Shown: one piece after another, positions 11,407-14,059 of the stretch
How the letters are laid out: every line of letters starts with the position of its first letter
Numbering within the stretch: the stretch's first letter is position 1
DNA from: Oscillospiraceae bacterium
GTDB lineage: Bacteria > Bacillota > Clostridia > Oscillospirales > Oscillospiraceae
Length of the DNA stretch: 14,059 nucleotides
Assembly: GCA_016292445.1 (NCBI GenBank)
Contig: JAEDIN010000028.1
Coordinates: 1 to 14,059, forward strand
Direction of reading: 5' to 3'
The notes under the pieces: model-generated
Told to the model about the DNA's origin: nothing
The model's input: only the letters and a program-made list of their open reading frames with translations
The model's database searches: none
Position numbers and translations under genes: made by a program

Positions 11407-12711
11407 ATGCTGATGACAGATATAATCGTAAAAAAGCGTGACGGCTTGAAACTCTCTGCCGAGGAGATAGAGTATGTTGTAAACGGCTACACGAAGGGGG
11501 ATATCCCCGATTATCAGATGTCTGCACTTCTCATGGCGATACTTATTCGCGGCATGGACAGCGAGGAAACGCTGCAGCTCACCATGGCGATGATGCACAG
11601 CGGCGAGACGCTTGATTTGAGCAAAATCAGCGGCGTTAAGGCGGATAAGCATTCCACCGGCGGAGTCGGCGATAAGACCTCGCTGATACTTTGCCCCATG
11701 GTTGCGGCACAGGGTGTGAAGATTGCAAAGATGTCCGGAAGAGGTCTGGGTCATACCGGCGGAACGATAGATAAGCTTGAAAGCTTCCCGGGCTTTAACA
11801 CCGGCATTTCCGAGGAAACATTCGTTTCTAATGTCAATAACTTCGGCATAGCCATCGCGGGACAGACTGCCGATCTGGATCCGGCGGACAAGAAAATGTA
11901 CGCCCTGCGCGATGTCACGGGAACCGTTCCGAGCATACCGCTTATAGTAAGCAGCATCATGTCGAAGAAGCTTGCAGCAGGAGCTGATGTCATAGTTTTG
12001 GATGTCAAGACGGGCAGCGGCTCTTTCATGGAAACCGAGGAGCAGGCGAGAGAGCTTGCAACAGAGCTTGTCAGAGTGGGCAAGCTTGCGGGCAAGAAGA
12101 CCGTAGGCGTTATAACCGATATGGACGAACCCTTGGGAAATGCGATAGGCAACGCACTTGAGGTCAAGGAAGCCATCGAGGTTTTGAAAGGCGAAAAGAA
12201 GGGCGAGCTTCTCGAGCTTTGTCTGACCTTAGGCTCATGTATACTCACGCAGGCAGAAATAGCCGCAACCGAGGAGCAGGCTCGCGAAATGCTGATAAAA
12301 GGCATCGAGGACGGTAGCGCGCTCAATAAACTTGCCGAGCTTGTCAAGGGACAGGAGGGCGACCCCGAAGCCGTCTATAACACGGATATGCTCCCTAAAG
12401 CACCCGTGCAGTATGAGGTGCTCAGCGACAAAACCGGCTATGTAAAGCATATTTCGGCAAAGGATGTGGGGCTTGTCTCCATGCAACTCGGCGGCGGCAG
12501 GGTGACAAAGGAAAGCGTCATCGATCTCTCAGTCGGCGTTATCCTCAATAAGAAGGTCGCAGACCGCGTCGAAGCCGGCGAGAGCCTTGGCACTATCCAC
12601 GCGCAGACCCTTGAGAAGGCGAAGGAAGCCGCACTGCTTCTTAGAAACTGCTACACGATCGTTTCTGAGCCTGTCGCTAAATCCAAGTTCATCAAAGGCA
12701 TAGTAAAATAA
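11407..12711 (+). CDS. pdp: Pyrimidine-nucleoside phosphorylase
   Basis: 434 aa, normal for the thymidine/pyrimidine-nucleoside phosphorylase family. It splits uridine, thymidine and deoxyuridine with phosphate into base and (deoxy)ribose-1-phosphate, in nucleoside salvage. Parts seen: N-terminal helical domain (IVKKRDGLKLSAEEIEYVVNGY, IPDYQMSALLMAI), the phosphate-binding signature DKHSTGGVGDKTSL, KMSGRGLGHTGGTIDKLES, the ALRDVTGTVPSIPLIVSSIMSKKLAAG stretch, DVKTGSGSFM, and the C-terminal domain (GVILNKKVADRVEAGE). Overall pattern is closer to B. subtilis Pdp than to E. coli DeoA, so I favour pdp, though deoA-type thymidine preference is possible. The ATG at 11407 has AGGAGG at ideal spacing (8 bases); the earlier GTG at 11398 overlaps that site and is rejected. 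A strong terminator follows. Confidence 0.95.
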   Translation: MLMTDIIVKKRDGLKLSAEEIEYVVNGYTKGDIPDYQMSALLMAILIRGMDSEETLQLTMAMMHSGETLDLSKISGVKADKHSTGGVGDKTSLILCPMVAAQGVKIAKMSGRGLGHTGGTIDKLESFPGFNTGISEETFVSNVNNFGIAIAGQTADLDPADKKMYALRDVTGTVPSIPLIVSSIMSKKLAAGADVIVLDVKTGSGSFMETEEQARELATELVRVGKLAGKKTVGVITDMDEPLGNAIGNALEVKEAIEVLKGEKKGELLELCLTLGSCILTQAEIAATEEQAREMLIKGIEDGSALNKLAELVKGQEGDPEAVYNTDMLPKAPVQYEVLSDKTGYVKHISAKDVGLVSMQLGGGRVTKESVIDLSVGVILNKKVADRVEAGESLGTIHAQTLEKAKEAALLLRNCYTIVSEPVAKSKFIKGIVK

Positions 12712-12712
12712 G

Positions 12713-12749
12713 AAAAAATGCTGAAAGCATTTGCTTTCAGCATTTTTTC
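12713..12749. terminator. Bidirectional terminator between pdp and the small membrane ORF
   Basis: AAAAAATGCTGAAAGC (12713-12728) and GCTTTCAGCATTTTTT (12733-12748) form a perfect 16-bp stem with an ATTT loop. T runs close it on both strands. It starts right after the pdp stop, and on - it lies a few bases past the stop of the 53-aa frame. Confidence 0.92.
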
Positions 12750-12752
12750 AGT

Positions 12753-12914
12753 TCAGCCCACAAAAGCAATTATAACCGAAACGAAAGCTATCAGAACCGC
12801 GGCTGCGATCTCTCCTGCCCAGACTTTCCTGACCGTTGCCTCGGAAATATCAACGGTATTGGTGACGGTCTCGGGCTTTTCGGTCTTTTCAAGATTGATT
12901 TTAGGAATTTTCAT
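12753..12914 (-). CDS. Putative small single-pass membrane protein, 53 aa
   Basis: An open frame of 53 codons running MKIPKINLEKTEKPETVTN, then VDISEATVRKVWAG, then a C-terminal hydrophobic run of about 18 residues (EIAAAVLIAFVSVIIAFVG) that would make one membrane helix. The polar, lysine/glutamate-rich N-terminus would face the cytoplasm. I do not recognise a family; it is not like SecE, despite size. In favour: it exactly fills the space between two bidirectional terminators, and a good terminator follows its stop. Against: no clear ribosome binding site before the ATG (only AAAG), and no room for a promoter between the EF-G terminator and the start, so read-through from the EF-G gene would be needed. 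Confidence 0.5.
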   Translation of the reverse strand: MKIPKINLEKTEKPETVTNTVDISEATVRKVWAGEIAAAVLIAFVSVIIAFVG

Positions 12915-12919
12915 AAATC

Positions 12920-12951
12920 TTTAAAGAAACGGCGGACATTGTCCGCCGTTT
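12920..12951 (-). terminator. Intrinsic terminator of the EF-G gene
   Basis: AAACGGCGGAC (12927-12937) and GTCCGCCGTTT (12941-12951) form a perfect 11-bp stem with a 3-base loop. The - strand tail is TTTCTTT, and the + strand tail (TTTTTATA) would also serve. It lies 10 bases past the EF-G stop. Confidence 0.85.
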
Positions 12952-12961
12952 TTATACTAAA

Positions 12962-14059
12962 TTATTCTGCCTCGGCGAGTGCCTTTGCTTCTTCGATGAC
13001 CTTCTGCTGAATGTTGCCGGGAGCTTCCTCGTAGCGAATAAACTTGCAGGAGAAGGAGCCGCGGCCCTGAGTCATGGAGCGCAGATCGATGGTGTAGGAG
13101 CTCATCTCTGCCATGGGGACTTCAGCCTCAACTATCTGCATACCGTCTTCTGCGTTCATGCCGAGAACGGTGCCGCGACGCTTGGAGGAGATATCGGACA
13201 TGATATCGCCGAGGTTTGCGTCGGGAATGGTGACCTGGAGAAGGCCGATAGGCTCAAGGATGGTGGGCTTTGCCTTGGGAATACCGTCCTGATATGCAAG
13301 ACGGGCAGCGGTCTGGAATGCCATGTCGTTGGAGTCAACGGGATGGTAGGAGCCATCATACAGAGTGGCCTTCAGGCCAACCAGAGGATAGCCGGCGAGA
13401 ACACCCTTGGTGACGGAGTTGCGCAGACCTTTCTCAACGGAGGGGAAGAAGTTTTTGGGAACGCTGCCGCCGAAAACTTCCTCAGCAAAGATCATGTCGT
13501 CGGACTCATCCTGCGGCTCGAAGCGGATCCAAACATCACCGAACTGACCGGAACCGCCGGACTGCTTCTTGTGGCGGCCGTGAGCCTCAACGCGGCCCTT
13601 GATCTTCTCACGGTATGCAACGCGTGCAGGCTTAAGCTCGGTCTCAACACCGAAGCGAGACTTGAGCTTTGAGCACAGAACATCGACCTGAATGTCGCCT
13701 GCACCGGAGATGACCATCTGATGAGTTTCCGCGTTGTTGACGAGAGTGAAGGAGACATCTTCTTCGTTCAGACGGGACAGACCGCCTGCAACCTTGTCGT
13801 CCTGACCCTTGGTCTTGGGGGAGATTGCCATGGAGTAGCAGGGATCGGGCATCTCAAGAGGAGGCAGCTCGACCTCATTCTTGGGATCGCAGACAGTGTC
13901 GCCGGTCTTCCAATCCATCTTGCCGACAGCAACGATATCGCCGCAGCAGGCTTCCTTGACCTCGGTGGTCTTCTTGCCGCAGATGGAGTAAAGACGGCCG
14001 AGCTTATCGGTGCTGGATGCGCGGACATTGCGCAGGGACATATCGGCAGTGATCTTGCC
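12962..14059 (-). CDS. Elongation factor G, second (FusA2-like) type, C-terminal half
   Basis: The 5' end is outside the window; 365 residues are visible and the frame is open to the last base (GKITADMSLRNVRASS at the edge). Family length is about 690, so the GTPase domain and part of domain II are missing here. Seen: end of domain II (CCGDIVAVGKMDWKTGDTVCD), domain III (GGLSRLNEEDVSF, VISGAGDIQVDVLCSKLKSRFGVE), domain IV with RHKKQSGGSGQFGDVWIRFEP and NDMAFQTAARLAYQDG, and domain V (ILEPIGLLQVTIPDANLGDIMSDISSKRRGTVLGM, IDLRSMTQGRGSF). RHKKQSGGSGQFGDVWI instead of the usual RQSGGRGQYGHV, and the absence of str-operon neighbours (rpsG, tuf) in view, point to the second EF-G found in many Clostridia rather than the main FusA. 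Its role is presumably ribosomal translocation or recycling. The C-terminus ends in an acidic alanine-rich tail. Confidence 0.9.
   Translation of the reverse strand, partial: GKITADMSLRNVRASSTDKLGRLYSICGKKTTEVKEACCGDIVAVGKMDWKTGDTVCDPKNEVELPPLEMPDPCYSMAISPKTKGQDDKVAGGLSRLNEEDVSFTLVNNAETHQMVISGAGDIQVDVLCSKLKSRFGVETELKPARVAYREKIKGRVEAHGRHKKQSGGSGQFGDVWIRFEPQDESDDMIFAEEVFGGSVPKNFFPSVEKGLRNSVTKGVLAGYPLVGLKATLYDGSYHPVDSNDMAFQTAARLAYQDGIPKAKPTILEPIGLLQVTIPDANLGDIMSDISSKRRGTVLGMNAEDGMQIVEAEVPMAEMSSYTIDLRSMTQGRGSFSCKFIRYEEAPGNIQQKVIEEAKALAEAE

Noticed and set aside
11751..12347. - strand frame of 198 codons opposite pdp
   Set aside because: Serine/alanine-rich antisense product typical of a shadow frame; no ribosome binding site.
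12718..12924. + strand frame of 68 codons after pdp
   Set aside because: It begins inside the pdp terminator stem and has no ribosome binding site; the opposite-strand 53-aa frame fits the terminators better.
1..14059. CRISPR array, prophage, insertion sequence or integron
   Set aside because: No regularly spaced repeats, no transposase or integrase motifs and no target duplications were seen; gene content is housekeeping and evenly coding.

Overview
The window reads as ordinary core chromosome of a low-to-mid GC Gram-positive anaerobe, most likely a gut Clostridia of the Oscillospiraceae/Ruminococcaceae type. The grounds are strong AGGAGG-type ribosome binding sites, a T-box leader on pheST, ireB, a B. 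subtilis-like NdoA toxin and EF-G/Pdp of Firmicutes type. This placement is an inference from protein character, not a database result. I see no phage, transposase, integrase, CRISPR array, tRNA or rRNA gene.

Layout. Bases 1-482 (+) hold the 3' end of a dipeptide/oligopeptide ABC permease gene. A 378-bp structured gap follows, with two + strand hairpins, a long imperfect inverted repeat and the terminator of the next gene. A methionine gamma-lyase gene (861-2054, -) lies downstream of a LysR-type regulator gene (2326-3240, -). A perfect 10-bp inverted repeat with LysR-box geometry lies between them. Divergent from the regulator is a secreted alpha/beta hydrolase gene (3376-4182, +). It converges on ireB (4243-4500, -), sharing a bidirectional terminator. 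Then comes the pheS-pheT operon (8359 down to 4613, -), led by a T-box whose specifier reads UUC (Phe). PheT carries an insertion of about 100 residues.

Back-to-back sigma-A-type promoters at 8628-8693 separate pheST from a + strand set: a small lipoprotein, alanine racemase (alr) and the MazF-type endoribonuclease NdoA. The lipoprotein-alr-mazF order resembles, from memory, the gerS-alr2-mazEF neighbourhood of C. difficile, but no antitoxin gene is present here. Next are an unrecognised 156-aa gene directly behind a terminator, pyrimidine-nucleoside phosphorylase (11407-12711, +), an unlisted 53-aa membrane ORF (12753-12914, -), and the C-terminal half of a second-type EF-G (12962-end, -).

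Functionally the genes cover peptide uptake, methionine breakdown, Phe-tRNA charging under tRNA control, D-alanine supply for the wall, RNA cleavage, nucleoside salvage and translation. I found no clearly novel multi-gene system. The items most worth a second look are the regulatory palindromes, the PheT insertion, the antitoxin-less ndoA, the lipoprotein-alr pair, the structured gap at 483-860, and two small genes placed straight behind terminators.
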